Below are positions 45,970 through 55,308 of a stretch of 64,000 nucleotides of DNA, in pieces. The notes beneath the pieces were generated by a model. It was not told the origin of the DNA and did no database searches. It was given only the letters and a program-made list of their open reading frames with translations. The position numbers and the translations under genes are program-made. The stretch's first letter is position 1. Each line of letters begins with the position of its first letter. Source of the stretch: Chitinophagaceae bacterium (GTDB lineage Bacteria; Bacteroidota; Bacteroidia; Chitinophagales; Chitinophagaceae); assembly GCA_020403425.1 (NCBI GenBank), contig JADBXR010000002.1:806001-870000 (forward strand), given 5' to 3'.

Positions 45970-47118
45970 GTGAAAAAAAAAGCCTTTTTCAGCATACTGC
46001 TATTCCTGTTATGCGGCTTGTATGGTAGCGCACAGGATAACCGTTCGGGATTGCGCATCAGCGTACTTACCTGTGCACCGGGACAAGAACTCTATTCCAC
46101 TTTCGGACATACCGCTATCCGCGTGGTAGATAGCATACAACATACAGATATCGTTTACAACTACGGCACATTTGATTTCAGTGATCCTGATTTTTACAGC
46201 AAGTTCACCAGGGGCAAATTGGACTATTTTTTATCGATCGCTTCCCTACCGGATTTCATGTACGAGTACCGGTCGGAGAACCGCGATGTGTACGAACAGG
46301 TGCTGGCCCTCAGCGAGCAGTCCAAAAAAGCCATCCAGCAAGCGCTGAATGAGACCTTGTCAGGTGCGGCCCGTTATTACAAATACGATTTCCTCTATAA
46401 CAACTGTACTTCCCGGGTGCGCGATATCATCATGAGATATGGTGGCCTGGAAGCAGATCAGCAGCTGGTCCCTTCCGGAACCAGTTTCCGTGACATGCTG
46501 CACGAATACCTCGACAAAGGCAACCAGGCCTGGAGCAAATTCGGGATCGACCTGGTGCTGGGTAGTCCCATCGACAAAAAAGCCGGGATCGCCGAATCCA
46601 TGTTCTTACCGGATTACCTGATGAAGGGGATCGACAGTTCGGTACGCAGTAAGTACCATAAGGTGCTGGGCGAAAAAATATTGATCAACCGGGGAACAGC
46701 GCAACCGGAACCCTTCCGCGATACCCCCTTGCTTCTATTCAGTGTGATCGCGGTGATAGTAGGGGTTTTATCCTTATTGAAGAACAAGACCGCTGTACAA
46801 CTGAGCAGGGTATTTGACTTTGTCCTGTTCCTCAGTACGGGACTGATCGGCTGTCTGTTGCTGTTCATGTGGCTGGGCACCGATCATTCGGCCTGTGCCG
46901 CCAACTACAATCTATTATGGGCCATGCCGCTGAATGTGTTGGCCGCATTCGCCGTTTGGAAAAGACCCGGGTGGTTCCGGAAATACATGAGCGTGTACGC
47001 AGGGCTATTGCTGGTGACCATTTTGGTTTGGTTCTGGCTGCCGCAGGAACTGAATACGGGTTTCTTGCCCATCATACTGTTGTTACTGGCACGTTGTGTG
47101 CAGCTGAGAAAAGGGTAA
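45970..47118 (+). CDS. DUF4105 membrane protein
   Basis: The 382-residue protein starts with GTG and a signal peptide (cleavage near residue 21, GSAQ). Residues about 25-200 form the DUF4105 domain, with YSTFGHTAIRV, YNYGTFDF and YDFLYNNCTSRVRDI; the conserved His and NNC cysteine suggest a papain-like (NlpC/P60-related) fold. The C-terminal third has five hydrophobic segments over about 255-380. Function is unknown; a periplasmic catalytic domain anchored by a membrane bundle is inferred. TACCTTTC about 18 bases before the GTG is a near match to the promoter box. Confidence 0.85.
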   Translation: MKKKAFFSILLFLLCGLYGSAQDNRSGLRISVLTCAPGQELYSTFGHTAIRVVDSIQHTDIVYNYGTFDFSDPDFYSKFTRGKLDYFLSIASLPDFMYEYRSENRDVYEQVLALSEQSKKAIQQALNETLSGAARYYKYDFLYNNCTSRVRDIIMRYGGLEADQQLVPSGTSFRDMLHEYLDKGNQAWSKFGIDLVLGSPIDKKAGIAESMFLPDYLMKGIDSSVRSKYHKVLGEKILINRGTAQPEPFRDTPLLLFSVIAVIVGVLSLLKNKTAVQLSRVFDFVLFLSTGLIGCLLLFMWLGTDHSACAANYNLLWAMPLNVLAAFAVWKRPGWFRKYMSVYAGLLLVTILVWFWLPQELNTGFLPIILLLLARCVQLRKG

Positions 47119-47337
47119 CGCTCTCTGATCATCCGTGTTTCTGTGGCTGTTTAAAATGCGGTAAGGTGGTCGTTCGGGAAGATCTCAATAGAAGAAGGAC
47201 AAAAGAAAAGAAGAACAGAAGATTGCCATTACCGGGAGATACCACTTTTTTGCCTTGTTCTGGTATGTCTTTCTTTCATGAATTCTATCAAAACAGATCC
47301 TTCAGCAATTTTTTTAATCGGGTCTAAATATACTGGT

Positions 47338-48159
47338 ATGCGCAAAACAATTTCTTATCAGGCTTCTGCGATCTCCTACTCCGTGTATGGTATGGGAACG
47401 GCTGTGGTATTGCTGCATGGTTTTGGGGAGGATGGCCGCATCTGGGACGCACAGGTGAGTTTTCTGCAGCAACACTGCCGGCTCATCGTTCCCGATATCC
47501 CGGGTTCGGGAAATTCTGCGCTGCTGCAGGTGCAAGACCTTTCCGCTGCCGGGCAGCGATCCTTTGTTTCGATCGATGATTATGCCGATGTCGTATATGC
47601 CATCCTGGAAGCAGAGAAGATCGACCATTGCCTGATGCTGGGGCATAGCATGGGCGGCTACATCACCCTGGCATTCGCCGAAAAATATCCCGAACGCTTA
47701 ACAGGTTTCGGACTGGTACATTCCACGGCCTTTGCGGATAGTGAAGAGAAAAAACAGATGCGGGCCAAAGCCATTGAGACCATTGGCCGGTATGGTGCGC
47801 AGCCATTCCTGAAGAATACCATACCCAATTTATTTGGCAGGTCCTTCAAAGAAAAACATCCCGAAAGGATCAGCCAGCTGATCGATGCTGCTGCCGGATT
47901 TACCGCGGAAGCCCTGCAGCAATATTACCAGGCCATGATACACCGGCCCGACCGATGCCAGGTACTGAAAAGCAACCGCTTACCCGTTCTGTTCGTAATG
48001 GGCACCGAAGACGTGGCCGCGCCCATGGATGATGTGTTGAAACAGGTATCGCTGCCCGGAATATCGTATATTCATGTACTGCCGGACTGTGGACATATGG
48101 GCATGTGGGAAGCGCCGGATACACTGAACCAACTACTGCTGGCATTTATCCATCCTTAA
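47338..48159 (+). CDS. Alpha/beta hydrolase
   Basis: The 273-residue protein has the alpha/beta-hydrolase catalytic triad: nucleophile Ser104 in GHSMGG, an acidic residue near 227 (GTEDVAAP) and His253 (DCGHMGMWE). The oxyanion region is LLHGFGEDG. The closest known shapes are small esterases and the BioH/MenH/3-oxoadipate-enol-lactonase group, and nothing points to one substrate. The ATG at 47338 was preferred because the longer frame (from 47278) adds no family sequence. The next gene, a secreted PKD protein, starts 14 bases later on the same strand, so the two may share a transcript. Confidence 0.85.
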   Translation: MRKTISYQASAISYSVYGMGTAVVLLHGFGEDGRIWDAQVSFLQQHCRLIVPDIPGSGNSALLQVQDLSAAGQRSFVSIDDYADVVYAILEAEKIDHCLMLGHSMGGYITLAFAEKYPERLTGFGLVHSTAFADSEEKKQMRAKAIETIGRYGAQPFLKNTIPNLFGRSFKEKHPERISQLIDAAAGFTAEALQQYYQAMIHRPDRCQVLKSNRLPVLFVMGTEDVAAPMDDVLKQVSLPGISYIHVLPDCGHMGMWEAPDTLNQLLLAFIHP

Positions 48160-48173
48160 TACTTCTACGGAAT

Positions 48174-50774
48174 ATGAAGAAGTTCTTCTTCATATCGTTA
48201 TTCGCCATTTCTTTTCTGCCTGCTGTTGCCAGGCATGTGGCCGGAGGTGAATTGTTCTATGAATACCTCGGTGATGCAGGTGGCGGCAACAGCCAGTATC
48301 GTATCACCCTCCGACTGTTCAGGGACTGCGCTTCCTCCGGACCTTTGCTGCAGGCCGAGAGTGTGACCGTGGGCATTTTTTCGAACGACAACAATGCACT
48401 GGCGGTCTCTTTACCCCTGGTACTGGCAGGGCCGATCAGGGTGATCTCACTCAATACAGGCAATTTCCCCTGCCTGGTAGGCAGTGTGAACGTCTGTTAT
48501 GAAATAGGCATCTATACCAACACCGTTATATTACCGGATAATACCGACGGTTACACACTTTCCAGGACCGGTTGCTGCCGCATAGATTATATCTCCAACC
48601 TTTCCGTGGCCAGGAATGTGGGCAGCAACTATGTGACCCGTATACCCGGTACCAAATCGCTGCCCTCGGGACATAACAACAGTCCGCAATTCAACATACG
48701 CGACACAGCGTTGGTCTGTGCCACCAAAAAATTCACACTCGATTTTGGTGCAACGGATCCGGATGGCGATTCCCTTTCTTATACCTTCTGCGAAGCCTAT
48801 ACAGCCCCCAGTGGCGCCAACAATACGGCCCCCAACCGCACGCTCACGCTGTTTCCGCTACCCTATGCAGCACCCTATTCTGGTTCTGCACCGCTGGGTG
48901 GCAGCGTTACCATTGATCCGGGAACCGGTATCATCAATGGCATTGCTCCACCGGAAGGACAATATGTAGTGAATGTCTGTGTTACAGAATGGAGGAACGG
49001 CATCGCCATCAGCCAGCACCGGAAAGACTTTATCCTGAAAGTGCAGAACTGCGATTTCATTGAAGCCATCTTGCCCGACAGGATCATCCAGTGCAAAGAC
49101 TCCATAGTGCATTTTGAGAACCAATCGACCTCCAGCTCCATCACCTCCTATCTATGGACCTTTGGCGACAATACCTCCAACACCTCCAGTGATCCGATGG
49201 TAGATTATCCTTATGCCGATACCGGTCGTTATATCGCCCGTCTCACCGTAACAGGTCCGCAGGGTTGCATTGGAAGCGATAGTACGGAAGTATTGGTATA
49301 CCCGGGTTTCAAACCCGACTGGCGGGTGCTGGGCAGTTGCGTGCTGAATCCTTACCAGTTCAACGACCTGACCACTTCAAAATATGGAACCGTGAACAGC
49401 TGGCGCTGGCGCTTTGGCGATGAAACCAATGACGCAGACAGCTCCACCAAAAAAGATCCACTGTACAAATACACCACCACTTCTTCCAAAGAGATCGGCC
49501 TGGTGGTAGGTGACAGCAGGGGCTGCATCGACAGTCTTGTCAGGACCATCACGATCGCCGACAAACCCATGTTGCAACTGCCTTTCAAGGACACCCTGAT
49601 CTGCAGTATCGATACGCTGGCCATTCCCGTTCTGAATAGCGGAACCTTCAGCTGGTTGCCCAATCGCAATATCCTGTTCTCGAATACAGCAAGACCGCTG
49701 GTATTCCCGAAAGACACTACCCGGTATATTGTGACCGTTAGTGACAATGGCTGTGTCAACAGTGATACCGTAACAGTGAATGTGTTGCCATTTATCAAAG
49801 TGACTTTGGGCAGGGATACAGTGATCTGCGCAACGGACAGTGTACAGTTACGACCGGTCAGCCAGGCACTCAATTACCAATGGAGCAGTTCTGCGGGGGA
49901 TCCCATCAGTAGTATAAAATACCCTGTGGTGCAACCCCAGGGTAATACCAGCTATTATGTAACTGCCAACCTCGGCAAGTGCCAGGATCGGGATACCATA
50001 CAGATCAGAACGGTACCCTATCCCGTGGCCAATGCAGGTAACGATACCGCGATCTGTTTTGGCGCACGTATACAACTGCATGGTACCGTTACCGGGTCCT
50101 CAGTTAGCTGGACGCCTGTGAGTTCATTGATCAACCCGAACGATCCATCTCCTATTGCCGGCCCCACACATTCTACCGCTTATGTGCTGCAGGTCACAGA
50201 TACCCTTGGCTGCCGCAAAGCGGTCACCGATACCCTGTTGGTACGGGTATCGCTACCCATCATTGCCAATGCAGGAAACGATACGGCAGTGTTGCCCAGC
50301 CAGCCCCTGCAACTAAGGGCCACCGGTGGAAGCCGTTATAGCTGGAGCCCTGAATATGGATTAAGTGACCCATCCATTGCCACACCGGTCGCTACACTGG
50401 ATGCAGCTATCGATTCGATCCGTTACCGGGTGCGGGTATCGGATGATACGGGCTGTTTTGCAGATGATGATGTATTGGTAAGGGTCTACCAAACAGGGGC
50501 TGACATACTCGTACCCTCCGCCTTTACGCCCAATGGAGATGGCAAGAATGATCTTCTGCGCCCGCTGACCGTTGGCATTTCACAATTGCGTTATTTCAGG
50601 ATCTACAACCGCTGGGGACAACTCCTCTTCACCACCACCGAACTCGGCAAAGGATGGGACGGTATATACAACGGCACTGCACAGCCAGCCAATACCTATG
50701 TTTTTGCCACCGAAGGCATTGATTACACCGGCAAGACCATTTTCCGGAAAGGAACCATCGTCCTCATCAGGTAA
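48174..50774 (+). CDS. Secreted PKD-domain protein with gliding-motility-type C-terminal (CHU_C) domain, copy 1
   Basis: The 866-residue protein has a signal peptide (about 1-19), an N-terminal beta-rich region with several disulfide-like cysteines (GGELFYEYLGDAGGG, RDCASSGP, GCCRIDYI), PKD repeats (SYLWTFGDNTSNTS, WRWRFGDETND), further Ig-like repeats beginning with DTVICATDS or DTAICFGAR, and a final 90-residue CHU_C domain (VPSAFTPNGDGKNDLLRP, IYNRWGQLLF, KGTIVLIR). The CHU_C domain is a type B sorting signal for type IX secretion, so the product should be exported to the surface. A paralog with the same layout lies at 55309. Function is unknown; adhesin-like roles are common for such proteins. 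Confidence 0.9.
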   Translation: MKKFFFISLFAISFLPAVARHVAGGELFYEYLGDAGGGNSQYRITLRLFRDCASSGPLLQAESVTVGIFSNDNNALAVSLPLVLAGPIRVISLNTGNFPCLVGSVNVCYEIGIYTNTVILPDNTDGYTLSRTGCCRIDYISNLSVARNVGSNYVTRIPGTKSLPSGHNNSPQFNIRDTALVCATKKFTLDFGATDPDGDSLSYTFCEAYTAPSGANNTAPNRTLTLFPLPYAAPYSGSAPLGGSVTIDPGTGIINGIAPPEGQYVVNVCVTEWRNGIAISQHRKDFILKVQNCDFIEAILPDRIIQCKDSIVHFENQSTSSSITSYLWTFGDNTSNTSSDPMVDYPYADTGRYIARLTVTGPQGCIGSDSTEVLVYPGFKPDWRVLGSCVLNPYQFNDLTTSKYGTVNSWRWRFGDETNDADSSTKKDPLYKYTTTSSKEIGLVVGDSRGCIDSLVRTITIADKPMLQLPFKDTLICSIDTLAIPVLNSGTFSWLPNRNILFSNTARPLVFPKDTTRYIVTVSDNGCVNSDTVTVNVLPFIKVTLGRDTVICATDSVQLRPVSQALNYQWSSSAGDPISSIKYPVVQPQGNTSYYVTANLGKCQDRDTIQIRTVPYPVANAGNDTAICFGARIQLHGTVTGSSVSWTPVSSLINPNDPSPIAGPTHSTAYVLQVTDTLGCRKAVTDTLLVRVSLPIIANAGNDTAVLPSQPLQLRATGGSRYSWSPEYGLSDPSIATPVATLDAAIDSIRYRVRVSDDTGCFADDDVLVRVYQTGADILVPSAFTPNGDGKNDLLRPLTVGISQLRYFRIYNRWGQLLFTTTELGKGWDGIYNGTAQPANTYVFATEGIDYTGKTIFRKGTIVLIR

Positions 50775-50827
50775 CCCACGTCATGGCAGGCCCACCCTTT
50801 CTTTCCCCGCATAGCCCCCTACTACAT

Positions 50828-50940
50828 CTCATCATTCCCTGTTCAATATTCATCTGTTCCTTGCTCATCTGCTCATCTGTTCTTCAATCCCTTCATCATT
50901 CATCATTCCTTGTTCAATATTCAATATTCTCCCCTTCCTA
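50828..50940. repeat. Word-repeat array between convergent genes
   Basis: About 113 bases composed of TTCAATATTC, CATCTGTTC, CATTCCTTG and TCATCATTCA words, in the same sense as the right arm of the folD hairpin. No matching left arm is present, so this is an unpaired array. It ends at the stop codon of the TPR lipoprotein gene (50942). Confidence 0.75.
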
Positions 50941-50941
50941 T

Positions 50942-52660
50942 TTACTCAATGATATCCGATGACGATACAATTTTCCGATCTGCATATTTCCACGCTTCTT
51001 CAAAAGCAGCCTTGCTGGTTTGGGCATCGGCCTGTTTGCGCTGTGCTGTCTGCGAATGGTATAATCCGATCAATGCCCATCCGTTCTTCTTCCAGGTTTG
51101 CAGATCTTTCCGGTATACTTGTTCCGCTTCGGCATATTTACCGGCTTTGAGCAACACGGCCCCCAGGTGATGCCTTACGGAAAAGAACCAGTCGGGAGGT
51201 TCATTATAATTCAGACCATCTTCAATTACAACCGCCTGTTTCAGCAATGCAATGGACTGTTCATATTCTTTCTGTTTGGCCGCGATGCCCGCTGACAATA
51301 CTTTTGAGGCGATCTGCACTAGGTCAGCGGTCGTATTGATGCCCCAAATGGTCAACTGCTGCAGTGTGCTGTCGGCTGCTAAAACAGAGAGGCCTCTCAA
51401 TTCATTACGGGCACGAGCCACATCATTTTTACCCAGATAAGCCATGCCTTTGGCATAGTGCCATATGGCATTCGGGTACACCAGATCCTTGGGAGGTGGT
51501 GAAAGTGACAGCAGGGTATCCCACATGGACAGTTTTGCTGCCACATAAAAAGGGATCGTATAGTAATGTTGCAATGTACCCCATTCCGGCAGGCGCATGA
51601 TATCTTTGGCGGTATGTTCCTGCAATTCTTTTGCCGCCATCCAGGCCAGCGAGGAATTACCTTCCAGGGTAGCCGTGGCTGCTAAAAAATGATAGTTGTG
51701 CGGATAATAACTTAACGGGTACATACCCTGTGCATGACAGACCGTGGTATAGATGCTATCTGCTTTCACAGCCCTGAGATTGGAAAGCGAACCCAGGTGA
51801 TAGTCGCCGGTATTGATGTAAATATGAGAAGGCATGTGCAGCAGGTGACCCGATCCCGGGACCAGCGTATCCAGCAAACGGGCGCTCGCTAAAGCTTTTT
51901 CAGGAGCCACAGATGCTTCCAATGCATGCATATAGAAATGATGCGCACCCGGGTGTTGCGGATTTGTTTTTATCAGGTGTTCCAATACCGCGATCAGTTC
52001 CGGTGTCCACTCTTTGGGCTGTTTGGTCTGTTTATCGTACAGGTCCCAGGGATGCAGATTCATCAGTGATTCAGCATACAATGCACCGATATCAGGATCC
52101 GAAGCATATTGGTCATACACCTTTTTCATGGCGGCGGCATAAGCAATATCCAATGCGCTCCTGTCTTTCGGAGGGTCGGCCACATACCGGGAGGCCAGTG
52201 CTTTGATCAGCGCCTGCTCTTTGGGGGTGCTGCTTTTAGATAATGCCTGCGCTTTAATGCTGGCATCATAGGCCCGTTGGAAATTATCCTTTTCCATACC
52301 TCCGTTATAGTTCGGACCTAATACATACGCATACCCCCAGTAAGCCATGGCACAGGCCGAGTCAAGTCGCGTGGCTTCATAAAACGACCTGGCCGCTTCC
52401 GCGTGGTTGAACCCATAGGACAGCATCAATCCCTGGTTGAAATAAGCCTGCGCTTCCGGGTTGGCAGTGGAGATCGGGAAATAAATCCCTTCCATACCGC
52501 TGAACCTTGGTGCTTTTTTCCCGGTCGTATACCAGTCCTTGTCTGTGGTCAGCGTACTATAACAACCGATCAACTGGTCGTTCGTTTCTTTTGCTTCCCT
52601 GTTATTATTACAGGCAAGCAACATCAAAACCGATAAGCAGGGCAATAAAAATTTGTCCAT
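50942..52660 (-). CDS. TPR-repeat lipoprotein
   Basis: The 572-residue protein starts at the ATG at 52660, which gives a lipoprotein signal with Cys17 (LMLLAC); the longer frame to 52702 is not preferred. TPR-like helix pairs cover most of the sequence (for example PEAQAYFNQGLMLSYGFNHAEAARSFYEA near the start and AVLLKAGKYAEAEQVYRKDL near the end). A HHFYMHALE...HLLHMPSHIY segment in the middle is rich in conserved His and is typical of this family. No enzymatic role is known. It is convergent with the first CHU_C gene across a word-repeat array. Confidence 0.87.
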   Translation of the reverse strand: MDKFLLPCLSVLMLLACNNNREAKETNDQLIGCYSTLTTDKDWYTTGKKAPRFSGMEGIYFPISTANPEAQAYFNQGLMLSYGFNHAEAARSFYEATRLDSACAMAYWGYAYVLGPNYNGGMEKDNFQRAYDASIKAQALSKSSTPKEQALIKALASRYVADPPKDRSALDIAYAAAMKKVYDQYASDPDIGALYAESLMNLHPWDLYDKQTKQPKEWTPELIAVLEHLIKTNPQHPGAHHFYMHALEASVAPEKALASARLLDTLVPGSGHLLHMPSHIYINTGDYHLGSLSNLRAVKADSIYTTVCHAQGMYPLSYYPHNYHFLAATATLEGNSSLAWMAAKELQEHTAKDIMRLPEWGTLQHYYTIPFYVAAKLSMWDTLLSLSPPPKDLVYPNAIWHYAKGMAYLGKNDVARARNELRGLSVLAADSTLQQLTIWGINTTADLVQIASKVLSAGIAAKQKEYEQSIALLKQAVVIEDGLNYNEPPDWFFSVRHHLGAVLLKAGKYAEAEQVYRKDLQTWKKNGWALIGLYHSQTAQRKQADAQTSKAAFEEAWKYADRKIVSSSDIIE

Positions 52661-52851
52661 AATCAATGGTTTGGTGAATATAACTGTCTGAAAATTCCGC
52701 ACCGCGATCAGGGCTGCGAAGTTTGGGAGGGGATACTAGAAACAAAATACATAAGCCGGTTCATAAATGCAATAGCCGGCGCCAAAAATTCCGTTCCGCA
52801 AAGTCTACCAACGATAGGAGCACTTACACAATCCTGCATAACAACAGCGAA

Positions 52852-52940
52852 TTCACCACAGAGAACAGGGAGTTACGCAGAACCAACCTACACCATACTT
52901 CATCATTCATCATTTCCCGCCATGGCGGGATTCAATATTC
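52852..52940. repeat. Composite intergenic repeat, copy A
   Basis: About 89 bases in three parts: CACCACAGAGAACAGGGAG-like start, CACCATACTTCATCATTC middle, and the palindrome CCCGCCATGGCGGG followed by ATTCAATATTC. Copies B and C lie at 53717 and 54715. The palindrome and tail encode the last residues of the minus-strand gene that ends at 52910. Confidence 0.8.
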
Positions 52941-53590
52941 CCAGCCGCTTTTTTCGTTCGATCCTGCATCGGATCAGGATTTCGTTTGAAGACCATCTGT
53001 TTCATCACATAACCGAATAACAGGCCACCTAGGGTCCATACCACAATCCCGATCAGAAACTTTACTGCTGAATAGCTTTCCCCTACCAACAACGGGTAGA
53101 CGATATCCATAGCTACGAACATGAAATATCCCCAACTCAGACCTTCGGTCACCCAGTTATAGGACGGCGTTGTGAGGTCCAGCTGTTTCGAGAACCGCTC
53201 TTTCTGTGCCAACAGCCATTGTTGCTTCCATTTTTTCCTGAACCAGATCCAAATGGGGAACGTAAGGGCCAATAACAGGTAAGTTGTCAGATTTGTCAGG
53301 CACGGGATGATCTTCCCGCAATTATCACAATACAAACCAAACCAGTTTCTGAAGGCTGTTTTATTTTGTGGTGTCCACTTCAAAGAAGCATGTATGGTGT
53401 TACAATGAGGACATGGAACGAAGCTTCTTTCAGCCAAAGACTTTTTACTGTTCTTTTCAACCAGCAACAGTTTCGGGATCCTTTGCCCGAGAACCAATTC
53501 ATTAAAGGCCAATCCCGGATTAATCATCCAGTGTAACATCAAAGGATTTTTCCAGGTCCAGGTTTTGTATTGGGTCGTATCAAAATTCAT
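52910..53590 (-). CDS. Membrane protein with N-terminal zinc-ribbon-like cysteines
   Basis: The 226-residue protein has two CxxC pairs (Cys60/Cys63 in CPHC and Cys88/Cys91 in CDNC) that look like a zinc ribbon, followed by three hydrophobic segments at about 95-116, 150-172 and 178-200. I do not recognise the family. The final residues, GNIESRHGGK, are encoded by the composite repeat at 52852-52940, so the original stop was probably further upstream or was replaced when the repeat arrived. The gene sits alone between repeat copies A and B. It is a likely lineage-specific gene. Confidence 0.7.
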   Translation of the reverse strand: MNFDTTQYKTWTWKNPLMLHWMINPGLAFNELVLGQRIPKLLLVEKNSKKSLAERSFVPCPHCNTIHASLKWTPQNKTAFRNWFGLYCDNCGKIIPCLTNLTTYLLLALTFPIWIWFRKKWKQQWLLAQKERFSKQLDLTTPSYNWVTEGLSWGYFMFVAMDIVYPLLVGESYSAVKFLIGIVVWTLGGLLFGYVMKQMVFKRNPDPMQDRTKKAAGNIESRHGGK

Positions 53591-53716
53591 TCGTGGAAAT
53601 ATTAATTATTTTAGTAACCGTAATCATCAGGTTCCGGCAACCGGCCACAACAGCGCTACATGCCAAATGATTGAAGCCTGCCCATAAATCCAGCTGCCTG
53701 CAATCACCTTCTCATT

Positions 53717-53960
53717 CACCGCAGAGCCCAGAGAACAGAGAGTTGCACAGACCCACCCTACACCATACTTCATCATTTCCCGCCATGGAAGGACTCAATA
53801 TTCAACATTCATCTGTTCCTTGCATCTGTTCATCCCTTCTTCTACCCCCTTCATCATTCATCATTCCTTGCTCAATATTCAACATTCCTCTGTTCTTCTC
53901 TCTCATTCAACATTCCTTGCTCAATATTCAATATTCATCTGTTCCTTGCTCTTCTGTTCA
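53717..53960. repeat. Composite intergenic repeat, copy B, with extended word array
   Basis: The start (CACCGCAGAG...AGAGAGTTGCACAGA), the CACCATACTTCATCATT middle and the CCCGCCATGG part match copies A and C, though the palindrome is decayed on its right side. It is then extended by about 150 bases of TTCAACATTC, CATCTGTTC and CATTCCTTGCTC words up to the stop of the DHFR-like gene at 53958. Nothing else is seen between 53591 and 53957. Confidence 0.75.
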
Positions 53961-54536
53961 TTTTTTCACTACATAACTCACTGCAACCACCCCGCTTGTA
54001 AATTGTCGTGTTGAAACAAGGTTCAGTTTTGTTTTTTCTTTGGCGCCATCGAACAAAGGGATGCCATGCCCAAGAATAATGGGATTGATAAATAACCAGT
54101 ATCCATCCAGCAGATCCTGTTGCATCAGGGAATGGGTGGTTGAGGGACTGCCGAAAAGCAATATCTCCTTACCCGGGCCATGGGTAGACTGTTTGATCTG
54201 CTGAATCCTGTCGGGCAGGTTGTCGCTGATGATGGTTGTGTTAGGCAGATCCGTGCCTTTCAGGGTCTTAGACACAACGATCTTGTGTGCCTCTTTATAC
54301 CATTGGGCATGTTCTATATCATGTTTGGAGGCATTGGGTTGATCTGCTGCAGTGGGCCAGTAATTTTCCATCATCTGGTAGGTGATCCGGCCGTATAAGG
54401 CAGTATCGCTTTCGCTGATCCGCTGGCCGACATGATCAAAGATCTCCTGGTCAACGGTGATCCAGTCCATTTCTCCGTTCGGTCCGGCCACAAAACCGTC
54501 GAGGGACAGGTGCATGAATGAGATGATCTTTTTCAT
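53958..54536 (-). CDS. Dihydrofolate reductase-family protein (RibD C-terminal fold)
   Basis: The 192-residue protein starts at the ATG at 54536 with MKKIISFMHLSLDGFVAGPNGEMDW, the typical opening of the YwjB/YyaP-like RibD_C group. Other landmarks are LYGRITYQMMENYW, KIVVSKTL and LLFGSPSTTHSLMQQDL. These proteins share the DHFR/RibD NADPH-binding fold, but most have no proven substrate. The frame is open to 54584, but those codons lack family sequence. It is isolated between repeat copies B and C. Confidence 0.87.
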   Translation of the reverse strand: MKKIISFMHLSLDGFVAGPNGEMDWITVDQEIFDHVGQRISESDTALYGRITYQMMENYWPTAADQPNASKHDIEHAQWYKEAHKIVVSKTLKGTDLPNTTIISDNLPDRIQQIKQSTHGPGKEILLFGSPSTTHSLMQQDLLDGYWLFINPIILGHGIPLFDGAKEKTKLNLVSTRQFTSGVVAVSYVVKK

Positions 54537-54714
54537 AGGCTTGGAGGTTGCGCTTTCTTTGGCGTTTATGATTGTGATTGACAATGACAGCCAACTATTT
54601 ATATCGATATGTTCTGCATATCCTGTTACTGTCTTTGCTTAAAACCTTGGTTAACCATGGTCAATTTACCGAAACCAGCTCATACATCCAACAGTAGGCT
54701 ACTCATTGCCCTTT

Positions 54715-54822
54715 CACCACAGAGAACGGGAAATTTACACTGAGGTGAAGCCAAAGGCAATTTCATCATTCACATTTCCCGCCATGGCGGGACTCAATAT
54801 TCATCTGTTCCTTGTTCAATGG
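54715..54822. repeat. Composite intergenic repeat, copy C
   Basis: CACCACAGAGAACGGGAAA start, TTTCATCATTCAC middle, then CCCGCCATGGCGGGACTCAATATTC and CATCTGTTCCTTG words. The interval 54537-55308 holds no gene I can support. It also contains a short tandem run of TGCCCTTCAAA-like units (about 54928-54966). Confidence 0.75.
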
Positions 54823-55308
54823 TCATGATCCTCTTCCTCCGTTCTTTCCGCATTCAAACCAGAACTTCCCCAAAAACGTAATGAACGAAGCCGTAAAGGG
54901 TACGGTGCATTGGGCCAATCCGCCTCAACTGCCCTTCAAATGCCCTTCAGGTGCCCTTCAAGTCCGTTTCTTGTCCAATATCTGCCCGTTCCTGGTTCTA
55001 TACTGGCTCAGTTCTTCTTCCATTTTGATCCTATTCTCGTTCACTCTTTCAGCGGCTGCGAAGCGAAGAAAAGGCAAAGCGGAGGCGAACAAAAACAGGT
55101 CAAACCAAGAGGACAAAAGGAACAAACCTGTGTATAAAGCAGCAGATGCAGCCGTTTTCTACTCTTGTAAGATGTTGTTTCTCCGTTAAAAACGAGGTAA
55201 ATCCGGCGGCACAAACGTTACAAATAGTACATTCACATTTTATAGCAACCAGCTGAGAGAAGCCTCACTAAACTACCTGTAACAGGGTAAGAATGTGTGT
55301 ATAACAGA

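Noticed and set aside
53671..53976. 101-codon frame rich in Ser, His and Phe
   Set aside because: It is the translation of the repeated TTCAATATTC and CATCTGTTC words, not a gene.
54812..55189. 125-codon plus-strand frame before the second CHU_C gene
   Set aside because: It begins inside a composite repeat and mixes low-complexity basic runs with unrelated segments; no family features.
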